Assembly (NCBI RefSeq): GCF_000787775.1
Contig: NZ_BBPM01000003.1
Span: 20,012 to 84,011 of the forward strand
DNA length: 64,000 nucleotides
Reading direction: 5' to 3'
Origin: Streptacidiphilus carbonis
GTDB taxonomy: Bacteria > Actinomycetota > Actinomycetes > Streptomycetales > Streptomycetaceae
Every line of letters starts with the position of its first letter. The stretch's first letter is position 1. Both the position numbers and the translations under genes were made by a program. Shown here one piece after another: positions 27,105-35,227 of this stretch. The notes below the pieces were generated by a model. The model saw only the letters and a program-made list of their open reading frames with translations. It had not been told where the DNA came from and did not search any database.

Positions 27105-27170
27105 ACGGGGGACACCGGACTGCACGGCCAGGAATAAACGGCCGGACAGCGGTGTCGTGGCTGAGGAGTA

Positions 27171-27209
27171 GACCCGAACCGCTGACCCGAACCGCTGACC
27201 CGAACCGCT
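27171..27209. repeat. Three 13-base tandem repeats upstream of the GNAT start
   Basis: GACCCGAACCGCT is repeated three times without change, ending ten bases before the ATG of the acetyltransferase gene. The ribosome binding site GAGGGA follows directly. The array lies in the 5' leader, where copy-number change could affect expression. Confidence 0.85.
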
Positions 27210-27219
27210 GAGGGACCCG

Positions 27220-27894
27220 ATGAACCATCCGCTGGACAACCCCGCCCACGCCGCCCTCACCGGCCCCCACGCGGAGTTCGCCGAGCGCCGTGGCCAGGCC
27301 CTGCGCTACCAGCCGGACGTGGCGCCGTTCACCGCCGTGCCGGTCGGCGCGGACGCCGGCGCCTGGGCCGACGCCGCCGCGCTGGCGGGGCCGGGCCGGC
27401 GGCTGTTCCTCCCCTCCGACGCCACCCCGGCGCCCGCGGACTGGGAGGAGTGGTTGCGCGTCGACTGCTTCCAGCTCACCGGCGAGGCCGTCCGCGGCCG
27501 CCCCGACCCGGAGGCGGTCGAACTGACCGAGGACGACGTCCCGGAGATCCTCGACCTGGTCGCCAGGACCAGGCCGGGCCCGTTCCTCGCCCGCACCGTG
27601 CGGCTGGGCCGCTACCTGGGGCTGCGCCGCGACGGCGCGCTGGTGGCGATGGCCGGGGAGCGGATGCGGCTGCCCGGCTGGACCGAGGTCAGCGCGGTCT
27701 GCACCGACCCGGCCTACCGCGGCCAGGGCCTGGCGGCCCGGCTGGTGCTGGCGGTGTCGGACGGCATCACGGCCCGGGGCGGGCAGCCGTTCCTGCACGC
27801 GGCGATCGACAACACCGGCGCGGTGCGGCTGTACGAGTCGCTCGGCTTCCGGACCCGCCGCAAGGTCGGCTTCGTCGGCGTCACCGTCCCCTAG
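27220..27894 (+). CDS. GNAT family N-acetyltransferase
   Basis: 224 residues. The acetyl-CoA site is VSAVCTDPAYRGQGLAARLV (the R/QxxGxG/A motif), and the end TGAVRLYESLGFRTRRKVGF is typical of FR47-like GNATs. The N-terminal 75 residues form a second, poorly conserved half. It probably acetylates a small amine or a protein N-terminus; the substrate is unknown. It stands alone between a divergent kinase operon and a convergent dehydrogenase gene. Confidence 0.9.
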   Translation: MNHPLDNPAHAALTGPHAEFAERRGQALRYQPDVAPFTAVPVGADAGAWADAAALAGPGRRLFLPSDATPAPADWEEWLRVDCFQLTGEAVRGRPDPEAVELTEDDVPEILDLVARTRPGPFLARTVRLGRYLGLRRDGALVAMAGERMRLPGWTEVSAVCTDPAYRGQGLAARLVLAVSDGITARGGQPFLHAAIDNTGAVRLYESLGFRTRRKVGFVGVTVP

Positions 27895-27912
27895 CCGCGG
27901 GCCGACGGTCCG

Positions 27913-29301
27913 TCAGCCGTACCAGACGGTGGTCGTGTTGCAGAACTCCTTGATGCCCTGCCCGGCCAGCTCGCGCCCGTAGCCCGAGCGCTTCACCCCG
28001 CCGAAGGGCAGGGCCGGGTGCGAGGCGGTCATGCCGTTGAAGAACACGGCGCCGGCCTGGAGATCGCGCTCCAGTACCTCCTGCTCGGCCGGGTCGGTGG
28101 TCCAGGCGTTGGAGCTGAGGCCGAAGGTGCTGTCGTTGGCCAGCGCGACCGCCTGGTCCAGGTCGTCGACCCGGTAGAGGGTGGCGACCGGGCCGAAGCA
28201 CTCCTCGCGGTGGATCCGCATGTCCGGGGTGATCCCGGTGAGCACCGTCGGCTCGTAGAACCAGCCGGCGGTGCGGTCCTCCGGCCTGCGGCCGCCGCAC
28301 TGCGCCTTGGCGCCGCGCCGCAGCGCGTCGTCGACCAGCTCCTCCAGGTCGGCCCGGCCGCCCTCGGTGGCCAGCGGGCCCACGTCGGTCCCCGGCTCCG
28401 CCGGGTCGCCCACCCGCAGCGCGGACATCCCCGCCACGAAGGCGGCGGCGAACTCCTCGTAGACGTCCGCGTGCACGATGAAGCGCTTGGCGGCGATGCA
28501 GGACTGGCCGTTGTTCTGCACCCGGGCGGTCACCGCGACCTCGGCCGCCCGCTGCACGTCCGCCGAGGGCAGCACCAGGTACGGGTCGCTGCCGCCCAGC
28601 TCCAGCACGCTCTTCTTGACCTCGTCGCCGGCGATCGCGGCGACCGCCCGGCCGGCCCCCTCGCTGCCGGTCAGCGTCACCGCGGCGACCCTGGGGTCGC
28701 GCAGCACCGCCTCGATCGCCCCCGAGCCCACCAGCAGGGTCTGGAAGCAGCCTTCCGGATAGCCCGCACGGGTGAACAGGGACTCCAGCAGCAGCGCCGT
28801 ACGGGGGACGTTGGATGCGTGCTTCAGCAGCGCGGTGTTCCCGGCCATCAGCGCCGGGGCGGCGAACCGGACCACCTGCCAGAGCGGGAAGTTCCACGGC
28901 ATCACCGCCAGCACCGGACCCAGCGGCCGGTAGCGGACATGGGCCGCCGAGGCGCCCGCGTCGGCGACGTCGGCCGGGTCCGGGTGCTCGTCGGCGAGGA
29001 GCGCCTCGGCGTGCTCGGCGTACCAGCGCATGGCCTTGGCGCACTTGTCGGCCTCGGCCAGGGCCTGCGCCAGCGGCTTGCCCATCTCCAGGGTGAGCAG
29101 CGCCGCGGTGGGCTCCCGCTCGGCCGTCAGCAGGTCGGCGGCGGCCCGCAGCAGCGCGGCGCGCTCGCCGAAGGAGGTGCGGCGGTGCGTCTCGAAGGCG
29201 CTCACCGCGCGGGCCAGCCGGGTCTCGACGCCGTCCGCGTCCAGCGCCTGGAAGGTCTCCACGGTCTCGCCGGTGGCGGGGTTGATGGTGGCGATCGCCA
29301 T
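27913..29301 (-). CDS. NAD(P)-dependent succinate-semialdehyde dehydrogenase-type enzyme
   Basis: 462 residues beginning [17 protein letters not shown], the normal start of this ALDH group. The general base is Glu234 ([11 protein letters not shown]) and the nucleophile Cys268 ([12 protein letters not shown]). The motif [20 protein letters not shown] is the cofactor-binding part, and the C-terminal motif is [14 protein letters not shown]. It likely oxidises succinate semialdehyde or a similar aldehyde in 4-aminobutyrate catabolism. A GTG at 29310 overlaps the stop of the upstream gene (GTGA) and is an alternative start. Probably co-transcribed with the DUF5709 gene. Confidence 0.92.
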   Translation of the reverse strand: MAIATINPATGETVETFQALDADGVETRLARAVSAFETHRRTSFGERAALLRAAADLLTAEREPTAALLTLEMGKPLAQALAEADKCAKAMRWYAEHAEALLADEHPDPADVADAGASAAHVRYRPLGPVLAVMPWNFPLWQVVRFAAPALMAGNTALLKHASNVPRTALLLESLFTRAGYPEGCFQTLLVGSGAIEAVLRDPRVAAVTLTGSEGAGRAVAAIAGDEVKKSVLELGGSDPYLVLPSADVQRAAEVAVTARVQNNGQSCIAAKRFIVHADVYEEFAAAFVAGMSALRVGDPAEPGTDVGPLATEGGRADLEELVDDALRRGAKAQCGGRRPEDRTAGWFYEPTVLTGITPDMRIHREECFGPVATLYRVDDLDQAVALANDSTFGLSSNAWTTDPAEQEVLERDLQAGAVFFNGMTASHPALPFGGVKRSGYGRELAGQGIKEFCNTTTVWYG

Positions 29302-29306
29302 GTCCC

Positions 29307-29747
29307 TCACCACTCCCCGTCGGGGACCACGTGCACGGCGGCCTCCTCGGCCGAGGCCCCGGCGCCGTCGATGCCCTGGTCGTAGGCGATCAGGCCGTCG
29401 GTCTCCAGGTGCGAGCCCTCGCCCGGGGCGACCAGCCGGCCGGCGCGGACGTCGCCGACCTCGTCGTCGATCTCCTCGCCGTCGGTGTCCCAGGTGTCGC
29501 CGACCCCGTCGCCGAGGTCCTGCTCGGCCTCGGGGACCTCCTCGGCGAGCCGCTCGTCCAGGGTCTCGGTGCCGCCGTAGCGGTTGACCGCCAGCGGCCG
29601 CTCGGGCGGGGAGTAGCCCTCGTCCAGGGCGTCGTCCAGGCCGCGGTCGACCAGGGTGTCCTCGGAGTCGAGCAGCCCGTTGTCGTCGTGCTCGTCCTCG
29701 CCGGGATCGGGCTGGTAGACCCCGTCACCGGTCATGTCGTCGCTCAC
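29307..29747 (-). CDS. DUF5709-like acidic protein
   Basis: 146 residues from a GTG after AGGAGGAG. It is very acidic, with the family-type blocks GVYQPDPGEDEHDDNGLLDS, LDDALDEGYSPPERPLAVNR and ETLDERLAEEVPE. It is likely disordered in part, with no catalytic motif. Genes of this group are common in Streptomyces and have no known function. The stop is five bases before the ATG of the dehydrogenase, so translation of the two may be coupled. Confidence 0.85.
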   Translation of the reverse strand: MSDDMTGDGVYQPDPGEDEHDDNGLLDSEDTLVDRGLDDALDEGYSPPERPLAVNRYGGTETLDERLAEEVPEAEQDLGDGVGDTWDTDGEEIDDEVGDVRAGRLVAPGEGSHLETDGLIAYDQGIDGAGASAEEAAVHVVPDGEW

Positions 29748-29760
29748 GGTCGCTCCTCCT

Positions 29761-29800
29761 CGTTCTCGGACCCGGTGGCTCGTTCTCGGACCCACTGGTT
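29761..29800. repeat. 20-base tandem duplication
   Basis: CGTTCTCGGACCC plus seven further similar bases occurs twice in a row, upstream of the DUF5709 ribosome binding site. The second copy has three differences near its end. Confidence 0.7.
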
Positions 29801-29857
29801 CATCCCATCGTGCCTCGCCCACCCCTGCCCGGGCAGCGGATCAGCACTCCCCGGGCC

Positions 29858-30664
29858 TCATCCCGACCCGAAGGCGGTGAACCAGGCAGCCGGGTCCTCC
29901 AGCGCGGGGGACCTGGCCTCGTAGCGCAGCAGCACGTCGGCATGGCGGAAGAAGGTGGACCGGCAGCCGCTCCAGTCGTAGTCGTACACGCTGACCGGCA
30001 GACCCGCCACATCGCTCTCCACCCCTTCGGGCACGTCGGAAAGCGCTTCCTCGGCGTCCAGCAGGGCCAGGTGCAGCGCCATCTCCTCGGCAGGGCAGCG
30101 CGGCCGCGGCCACTCCCCCGCCGCCAGGTCGGCCGCCAGGGCGGTGAACGAGGAGATGAAGCGGTTGCGCCAGTCGGCACCCTGGCCCCAGGTCGGCTTG
30201 GGGAGCGCGGCGAACACCACGCCGCTGCGGGTCTCCGGCCGCACCGGGGCGCCGCCGAGCTCGACCAGTTCGTTGCGGGCGCAGTCGGCCAGTATCCGCA
30301 GCTGGCCGTGGAGCACGGCGGCGGTGCGCGGGGTGAGCAGCCAGGGCGTCTCCGACCCGGACGGCGGGACCAGCGGGAACAGTGCGCCGAAGTCCGGCGC
30401 CCGCCCGGCGCCGAAGCTGCCCGGCGCACCCACCGCGACCACGGAGGTGACCGCCTCGACGCTGTCGATCCCGGCCAGCAGCCGGTCCGGGTCGATGAGC
30501 ACCGCGAGCGCCCCGTAGGGCCCGGACGCGACCTGCTCGGCCCTGGCCCGTACTTCCTCCGCACCGGCCCCGCGGGACACCGCGCCGAGACCGGCCGCCC
30601 GCAGGCCGTCCCAGTCGGTCAGCCGTACCCGCAGGGTGAGGCTGACTTCAATCTCCTCCGACAT
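29858..30664 (-). CDS. Hypothetical protein
   Basis: 268 residues, ATG start (MSEEIEVSLTLRVRLTDWDG). No family recognised. It is a soluble protein with a beta-rich N-terminal third (VSLTLRVRLTDW, YGALAVLIDPDRLLAGID) and a Trp/Phe-rich middle (TWGQGADWRNRFISSFTALA). The end reads YDYDWSGCRSTFFRHADVLL. There are no transmembrane helices or catalytic signatures. The upstream region of 154 bases separates it from the sigma factor gene. It may be an actinomycete-specific family. Confidence 0.6.
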   Translation of the reverse strand: MSEEIEVSLTLRVRLTDWDGLRAAGLGAVSRGAGAEEVRARAEQVASGPYGALAVLIDPDRLLAGIDSVEAVTSVVAVGAPGSFGAGRAPDFGALFPLVPPSGSETPWLLTPRTAAVLHGQLRILADCARNELVELGGAPVRPETRSGVVFAALPKPTWGQGADWRNRFISSFTALAADLAAGEWPRPRCPAEEMALHLALLDAEEALSDVPEGVESDVAGLPVSVYDYDWSGCRSTFFRHADVLLRYEARSPALEDPAAWFTAFGSG

Positions 30665-30818
30665 GTGCACAGGATAGGTCGGCGCGGGTCGACCTGAACC
30701 GCCGCAGGTGTAATGGTCACGCAAAAGCTGGGAGGTTCCTGGGCGCGTTCGTCCCTTTCTCCCTGAGCTCTTCCCTTTTCTGCTTCGCCATCGACCCCAT
30801 CGGTCGTCGCGCCACCGG

Positions 30819-31739
30819 TCATTCATCGACCAGCAGTCTGCTGCGGAGCCGGCCCAGTGCCCGGGACAGCAGCCGCGAGACGTGCATCTGCGAGATGCCG
30901 AGCTGCTCGCCGATCTGGGACTGCGTCATGTCGGAGACGAAGCGCAGCGAGAGGATCAGCCGCTCCCGGTCCGAGAGCTGGGCGATCAGCGGCTTGAGCG
31001 ACTCCAGGTTCTCGATGCCCTCCAGCCCCGGGTCGGGCTCGCCCAGCCGCTCCGCGAAGGAGGTGCCGTCGGCGCTGTCCTCGGCGGAGGCCAGCCCGGC
31101 GTCGATGGAGCTGACGGAGTATCCGTTGGCGGCGACCAGGCCCTCGCGCACCTCGTCCTCGGTCAGTTCGAGGTGGGCGGCCAGTTCGGCGGGGGTGGGC
31201 GCCCGGTCCATCGCCTGGGACAGCTCGTCGGTGGCCCGGGCCAGCCGCAGCCGCAGCTCCTGCAGCCGTCGCGGCACGTGCACGGCCCAGCTGGTGTCCC
31301 GGAAGAAGCGCTTGATCTCGCCGACGATGGTCGGCATGGCGAAGGTGGGGAACTCCACCTCGTGGTCCAGGTCGAACCGGTCGATGGCCTTGATCAGGCC
31401 TATCGTGCCGACCTGGACGATGTCCTCCATCGGCTCGCTGCGGGTGCGGAACCGCGCGGCGGCGAACTTCACCAGCGCCAGGTTGAGTTCGACCAGGGTG
31501 TTGCGTACGTACTGGTACTCGTGGGTGCCCTCGTCCAGCGTCGCAAGTCGGGCGAACATCACCTTGGACATGGCGCGCGCGTCGGTGGGGCTGACGGTGG
31601 TGGGGTCGGACAGGTCGAAGTCAGGGAAGAGTGCTGGTCCGGCCGGAGCCGGAGCCGAGGCCGGGGCCGCGCCCCGGGCCGGGGCCTGGGACGTGTTCGG
31701 CGCGGAACGCTGCAGCATGGCCTGCGTACTGGCGTGCAT
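30819..31739 (-). CDS. SigB/SigF/SigG-family RNA polymerase sigma factor
   Basis: 306 residues, ATG after GGGAGGGG. A disordered Ala/Pro head (to about 40) precedes region 2 (NLALVKFAAARFRTRSEPME, then DIVQVGTIGLIKAIDRFDL), region 3 (FFRDTSWAVHVPRRLQELRL) and region 4 with the helix-turn-helix DMTQSQIGEQLGISQMHVSR. This is the general-stress/sporulation sigma group, normally held by an RsbW-like anti-sigma factor. The divergent cluster encodes two RsbW-like proteins and one RsbV-like protein, so a partner-switching circuit is likely. A SigB-type promoter candidate upstream suggests autoregulation. Confidence 0.95.
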   Translation of the reverse strand: MHASTQAMLQRSAPNTSQAPARGAAPASAPAPAGPALFPDFDLSDPTTVSPTDARAMSKVMFARLATLDEGTHEYQYVRNTLVELNLALVKFAAARFRTRSEPMEDIVQVGTIGLIKAIDRFDLDHEVEFPTFAMPTIVGEIKRFFRDTSWAVHVPRRLQELRLRLARATDELSQAMDRAPTPAELAAHLELTEDEVREGLVAANGYSVSSIDAGLASAEDSADGTSFAERLGEPDPGLEGIENLESLKPLIAQLSDRERLILSLRFVSDMTQSQIGEQLGISQMHVSRLLSRALGRLRSRLLVDE

Positions 31740-31816
31740 GGAGCCCCTCCCGAGGGTTCGTCGTGCGAAACGAGTCGAACCGAGATCTGCCGAAATCTAC
31801 GCGTCTACCTCATCGC

Positions 31817-31841
31817 GTACCCAGGGCTGCTGATCCCACGC
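31817..31841 (-). promoter_or_regulatory. SigB-type promoter candidate for the sigma gene
   Basis: On the minus strand: GCGT, 15 bases, GGGTAC. The -10 part is an exact match to the SigB-family consensus and the -35 fits only loosely. It would give a leader of about 70 bases. Confidence 0.45.
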
Positions 31842-31879
31842 CCCCCGTGGGCGGTTCTTCTTTCGCCCCCGGTTCGCCC

Positions 31880-31904
31880 GCATCCCGCCCCGAGCCAGGG
31901 GTAG
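31880..31904 (+). promoter_or_regulatory. SigB-type promoter candidate for the rsbW-like gene
   Basis: On the plus strand: GCAT, 15 bases, GGGTAG. It lies back to back with the candidate that serves the sigma gene and would produce a leader of about 50 bases. Confidence 0.4.
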
Positions 31905-31959
31905 GCGTTCCTCCGGAACGACCCGTCGCACCACCGCAGTCCTCCCAGAGGAGCACACC

Positions 31960-32406
31960 GTGGGCACCGACCGCCCAGGAGCTGGACTCCGGGTCCGCAG
32001 CACCGACCTACCGCTGAGCGGAGCCGTCGGCACCTCGCCCCGCGCGCGGGACCACACCCGGGCCTTTCTCGAGGACCGCGATCCCCCGCTGGCCCCGACG
32101 GTGGTGGAGGACGTCCTGATCGCCTCGGGCGAACTGGTCGCCAACGCGCTCCGGCACGCGCCGGGCCCCTGCGTGCTGCGCCTCACCGACGACGGTATGC
32201 GGCTGACCGTGGCGGTCAGCGACACCAGCACCGAGGCGCCGATCCCGCGCCACCCGGACCTGTCGGCCGGCCGGGGCGGCTTCGGTTGGCACCTGCTGCT
32301 GCGGATCGCCGAGGACGTCGAGATCGCCCGGGACCCGCGGCAGGGCAAGACGATCACCGTCACCCTGCCGGTGAGGACCGACAACGCGACGGGCAACAGG
32401 CACTGA
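31960..32406 (+). CDS. RsbW-like ATP-binding protein
   Basis: 148 residues from a GTG six bases after AGAGGAG. The N box is IASGELVANALRHAPG (Glu58, Asn62), the G1 motif VAVSDTSTEAP and G2 RGGFGWHLLLRIAED. It is a GHKL-fold serine kinase/anti-sigma factor. It is divergent from the SigF-type gene and just before an RsbV-like gene, so these are its likely partners. The N-terminal extension before the fold is short, as in soluble RsbW proteins. Confidence 0.88.
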   Translation: MGTDRPGAGLRVRSTDLPLSGAVGTSPRARDHTRAFLEDRDPPLAPTVVEDVLIASGELVANALRHAPGPCVLRLTDDGMRLTVAVSDTSTEAPIPRHPDLSAGRGGFGWHLLLRIAEDVEIARDPRQGKTITVTLPVRTDNATGNRH

Positions 32407-32489
32407 TCGCCGGGGAGTCCGGCCGCGGGCAGCGCCGCTGAGGCATGATGGGCACCTACGCATCGGGCCGCGGGCGAGGAGCAGACTGC

Positions 32490-32921
32490 ATGGACCAAGG
32501 AGCAGCGGGAGCGACCAACGAGGACGCCGGCGACGCGCGCTTCAGTGTCTCCGTCGGCCCCGGACAGGACGCCCCGGACGCCACAGTGCTGCGGTTGGCG
32601 GGCGAGTTGGACCACGACACCGCGGACACGCTCAGCAGCGCCTTCGAGACGGTCTTCGCCGCGGGCGCCCCCCGGGTCCTGGTGGACTGCGCGGCACTGG
32701 AGTTCTGCGACTCCACCGGTCTGAACGTGCTGCTGCGGGCCCGGATGACCGCCGCCGACAGCGGCTCCGCCGTGGAACTCACCGGACTGCACGCGGCCGT
32801 CGCCCGGCTGTTCGAGATCACCGGCGTCGACGGGGTGTTCCGGACCTATCCCACGCTCGCCGACGGCCTCGGTGCCGACGCCCTCAGTGAGGACACCGCG
32901 ACCCGGGCGGACGACAAATGA
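32490..32921 (+). CDS. STAS-domain anti-sigma factor antagonist (RsbV-like)
   Basis: 143 residues, ATG after GAGGAG. The STAS fold is seen from ATVLRLAGELDHDTADTL to the helix LFEITGVDGVF. The phosphorylation site is Ser75 in ALEFCDSTGLNVLLRAR. In its unphosphorylated form such a protein traps RsbW-like kinases and so frees the sigma factor. The stop codon overlaps the start of the next rsbW-like gene by four bases (ATGA), which argues that the pair is made in fixed ratio. Confidence 0.93.
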   Translation: MDQGAAGATNEDAGDARFSVSVGPGQDAPDATVLRLAGELDHDTADTLSSAFETVFAAGAPRVLVDCAALEFCDSTGLNVLLRARMTAADSGSAVELTGLHAAVARLFEITGVDGVFRTYPTLADGLGADALSEDTATRADDK

Positions 32922-33391
32922 CCGAGCGCGCCCGGACGGGGCTGCCTGCCGGGGGGCAGGCCCGGCGGCTGGCGCTCTCCGGCGGCAAGGGCGTGATCGG
33001 GCGCTGCCGCGACTTCACCCGCGTCGCGCTGACGGACTGGCAGTGGATCCCCGCCGACGGGTCGGCCGACGCGGCCGAGGAGCAGCTGCTGGTGGTCGAG
33101 GACGTCCTGCTGCTGGTCTCCGAGCTGGTCACCAACGCCTGCCTGCACGCCGGCGGCCCGGAGGAGCTGGTCCTGCACTGCACCGACGAGCGGCTCCGGG
33201 TCGAGGTCACCGACCCCAGCCCGACCACGCCCACCCCGCGCCGTGCCAGCCCCTCACTGCCCGGCGGCCACGGGCTGCACGTGGTGGAGCGGCTCAGCCG
33301 CGACTGGGGCACCACCGCACGCGGCTCGGGCAAGACGGTGTGGCTGGAGGTCCCCTCCCCGCTCGGCGCCGTCGTGGGCAGCGAGGAGTAG
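32918..33391 (+). CDS. RsbW-like ATP-binding protein, coupled to RsbV-like gene
   Basis: 157 residues. The N box is LLVSELVTNACLHAGG (Glu69, Asn73), G1 VEVTDPSPTTP and G2 GGHGLHVVERLSRDWG. It overlaps the antagonist gene by ATGA, so it is the most probable direct partner of that STAS protein. Which of the two RsbW-like proteins in this cluster holds the sigma factor cannot be told from the sequence. Confidence 0.9.
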   Translation: MTERARTGLPAGGQARRLALSGGKGVIGRCRDFTRVALTDWQWIPADGSADAAEEQLLVVEDVLLLVSELVTNACLHAGGPEELVLHCTDERLRVEVTDPSPTTPTPRRASPSLPGGHGLHVVERLSRDWGTTARGSGKTVWLEVPSPLGAVVGSEE

Positions 33392-33407
33392 GTTCCGGCC
33401 GTTTCTT

Positions 33408-33486
33408 CGACTGCGGACCGTGGGTGGCTTGTCGCGCAGTTCCCCGCGCCACTACGGGTCTGCAACTGACCCACAGTGGGCAAGTC
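33408..33486. repeat. Dispersed intergenic repeat, copy B (one arm plus short hairpin)
   Basis: CGACTGCGGACCGTGGGTGG, then TCGCGCAGTTCCCCGCGCC and TGCAACTGACCCAC followed by GTGGG. These are the left-arm words of the full palindromes at 50.1 and 60.7 kb. The right arm is missing; a small CCCAC/GTGGG hairpin remains. It follows the rsbV-rsbW pair and may end that transcript. Confidence 0.7.
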
Positions 33487-33587
33487 GTACCTGCCCAGGG
33501 CAGTCAGGTGACCGTCAGCTACCAACGGGACGCATGGGACGGATGATCCGGGGCAGGCGGGGTCCAATCCCTCTGCCCCACAGAACG

Positions 33588-33905
33588 GTGACCGACTTGA
33601 CCCGCTTCGAGCTGACCTTCGCCCCGCTGCCGCCGACAGCTTCGGGCCGCAGGCCCACCCCCGCTCCGGTCGACGGCGTCGTGGTGCACCGCACCAGCGC
33701 CCACGGCCCCGGCGGCCACCCCGTGTACACCGACGAGACCGGCATCATCCGCGCCGAGATCAGCGACCGCGGCGAGGTCCGGATGCTCGTCACCAGCGTC
33801 CACCAGCGCCCGCGCCGCCCCTCGGCCTGCCGTCCGCTGCCGGCTCAGAGCCGGCGGGCGGCCACCAGGACCGGATCCCAGACCGGGGAGAACGGCGGGG
33901 CGTAG
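33588..33905 (+). CDS. Small hypothetical protein (DUF6296-like)
   Basis: About 105 residues from a GTG; an ATG at 33543 in the same frame is possible. The readable core is TRFELTFAPLPPTASGR followed by VVVHRTSAHGPGGHPVYTDE and GIIRAEISDRGEVRML, which resembles a small beta-sheet family I associate with Kitasatospora and Streptacidiphilus. The last 20 residues overlap the end of the facing oxidoreductase gene and are low-complexity. A sequencing or annotation error at the end would not be surprising. Function unknown. Confidence 0.5.
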   Translation: MTDLTRFELTFAPLPPTASGRRPTPAPVDGVVVHRTSAHGPGGHPVYTDETGIIRAEISDRGEVRMLVTSVHQRPRRPSACRPLPAQSRRAATRTGSQTGENGGA

Positions 33906-35191
33906 CCCAGGTCCAGGGACACCACCTGATCGACCGTCATCCGCGCGGTCAGCGCAACCGCGCCGATGTCCACCCGCTTGGCCGCCCCCTCGCGGCCGAC
34001 GATCTGCAGCCCCAGCAGCCGTCCGCTGCCCCGCTCGGCGGTCATCTTGACCGTCATCGGGGCAGCGCCCGGGTAGTAGCCGGCCCGGCTGGTCGCCTCG
34101 ATCACGGCCGACTCGTAGGCCAGCCCGGCAGCCGCAGCCTCACGCTCGGTCAGCCCGGTGCGGGCGATCTCCAGTTCGCACACCTTGCTGACGGCGGTGC
34201 CCACCACGCCGGGGAACACCGCGCTGCCGCCGCCGATGTTGATGCCGATCACCCGGCCGTGCTTGTTGGCGTGCGTGCCCAGCGCGATGTGCCGGTGCCG
34301 CCCGGACACCAGCTCCAGCACCTCGACGCAGTCGCCGCCGGCCCAGACGCCGTCCTGTCCCGGGACCCGCATCCGCTCGTCGGTGGGCAGTCCGCCGGAC
34401 TCCCCCAGCGGCAGCCCCGCAGCCCGTGCCAGCTCCGTACGCGGCCGTACGCCCATCCCGAGCACCACCAGGTCGGCCGGGTGCTCGCCCACGGTGGTGG
34501 CCACCGCCGCGGGCCGTCCGTCCGGTCCCAGCAGCACCTCCTTGGCCTCGGCGCCGGGCACCACCTCGATGCCCATGCCCTCCATGGCCAGCCGCACCAG
34601 CCGGCCCATGTCCGGGTCCAGCGTGGACATGGGCTCGGGCGCCCGGTGCACCACGGTGACCTGCAGCCCGCGCCGCTTCATGGCCTCGGCCATCTCGATG
34701 CCGATGTAGCCGCCGCCGACCACCACCGCCCGGCGGCAGTCCCGCTCCAGCGTCCGCAGCAGCGCCTGGCCCTCGTCCAGGGTCTGCACGCCGTGAACCC
34801 CGGGCGCGTCGAAGCCGGGCAGCGCGGGCCGGGCCGGCTCGGCGCCGGTGCCGATCACCAGCTGGTCGAAGCCGGTCCAGGCCTCGGTGCCGTCCTCCAG
34901 GTCCCGGCTGCGCACCCGCCGCCGGTCCAGGTCCAGCTCGACCACCTCGGTGCGCATCCGCAGGTCGATCCCGTGCTCCCGGTGCTCCTCCGGTGACCGG
35001 GCGATCAGCGCGTCCCGCTCGGGCACCTCGCCGCCGACCCAGTAGGGGATGCCGCAGGCCGAGTAGGAGCTGAAGTGGCCGCGTTCGAAGGCGGTGATCC
35101 GCAGCCGCTCCGGCCCCCGCAGCCGCCGCGCCTGCGCCGCCGCGCTCATCCCCGCCGCGTCCCCGCCGACCACCACCAGATGCTCCGTCAT
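33845..35191 (-). CDS. FAD-dependent pyridine nucleotide-disulfide oxidoreductase (CoA-disulfide reductase / NADH oxidase type)
   Basis: 448 residues. FAD site LVVVGGDAAGMSAAAQARRL at the N-terminus; a single redox cysteine, Cys46, in YSACGIPYWVGG; NAD site AVVVGGGYIGIEMAEAMKRR; second FAD motif DGVWAGGDCVEV. The one-cysteine SxxCGIPY layout is that of CoA-disulfide reductase, NADH oxidase and NADH peroxidase. It would reduce a thiol-disulfide or peroxide with NAD(P)H. Its end overlaps the small DUF6296-like gene by 61 bases. Confidence 0.92.
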   Translation of the reverse strand: MTEHLVVVGGDAAGMSAAAQARRLRGPERLRITAFERGHFSSYSACGIPYWVGGEVPERDALIARSPEEHREHGIDLRMRTEVVELDLDRRRVRSRDLEDGTEAWTGFDQLVIGTGAEPARPALPGFDAPGVHGVQTLDEGQALLRTLERDCRRAVVVGGGYIGIEMAEAMKRRGLQVTVVHRAPEPMSTLDPDMGRLVRLAMEGMGIEVVPGAEAKEVLLGPDGRPAAVATTVGEHPADLVVLGMGVRPRTELARAAGLPLGESGGLPTDERMRVPGQDGVWAGGDCVEVLELVSGRHRHIALGTHANKHGRVIGINIGGGSAVFPGVVGTAVSKVCELEIARTGLTEREAAAAGLAYESAVIEATSRAGYYPGAAPMTVKMTAERGSGRLLGLQIVGREGAAKRVDIGAVALTARMTVDQVVSLDLGYAPPFSPVWDPVLVAARRL

Positions 35192-35227
35192 GCTCTGGAG
35201 ACTAGCCGCCCGGGGGCGGAGCACGGC

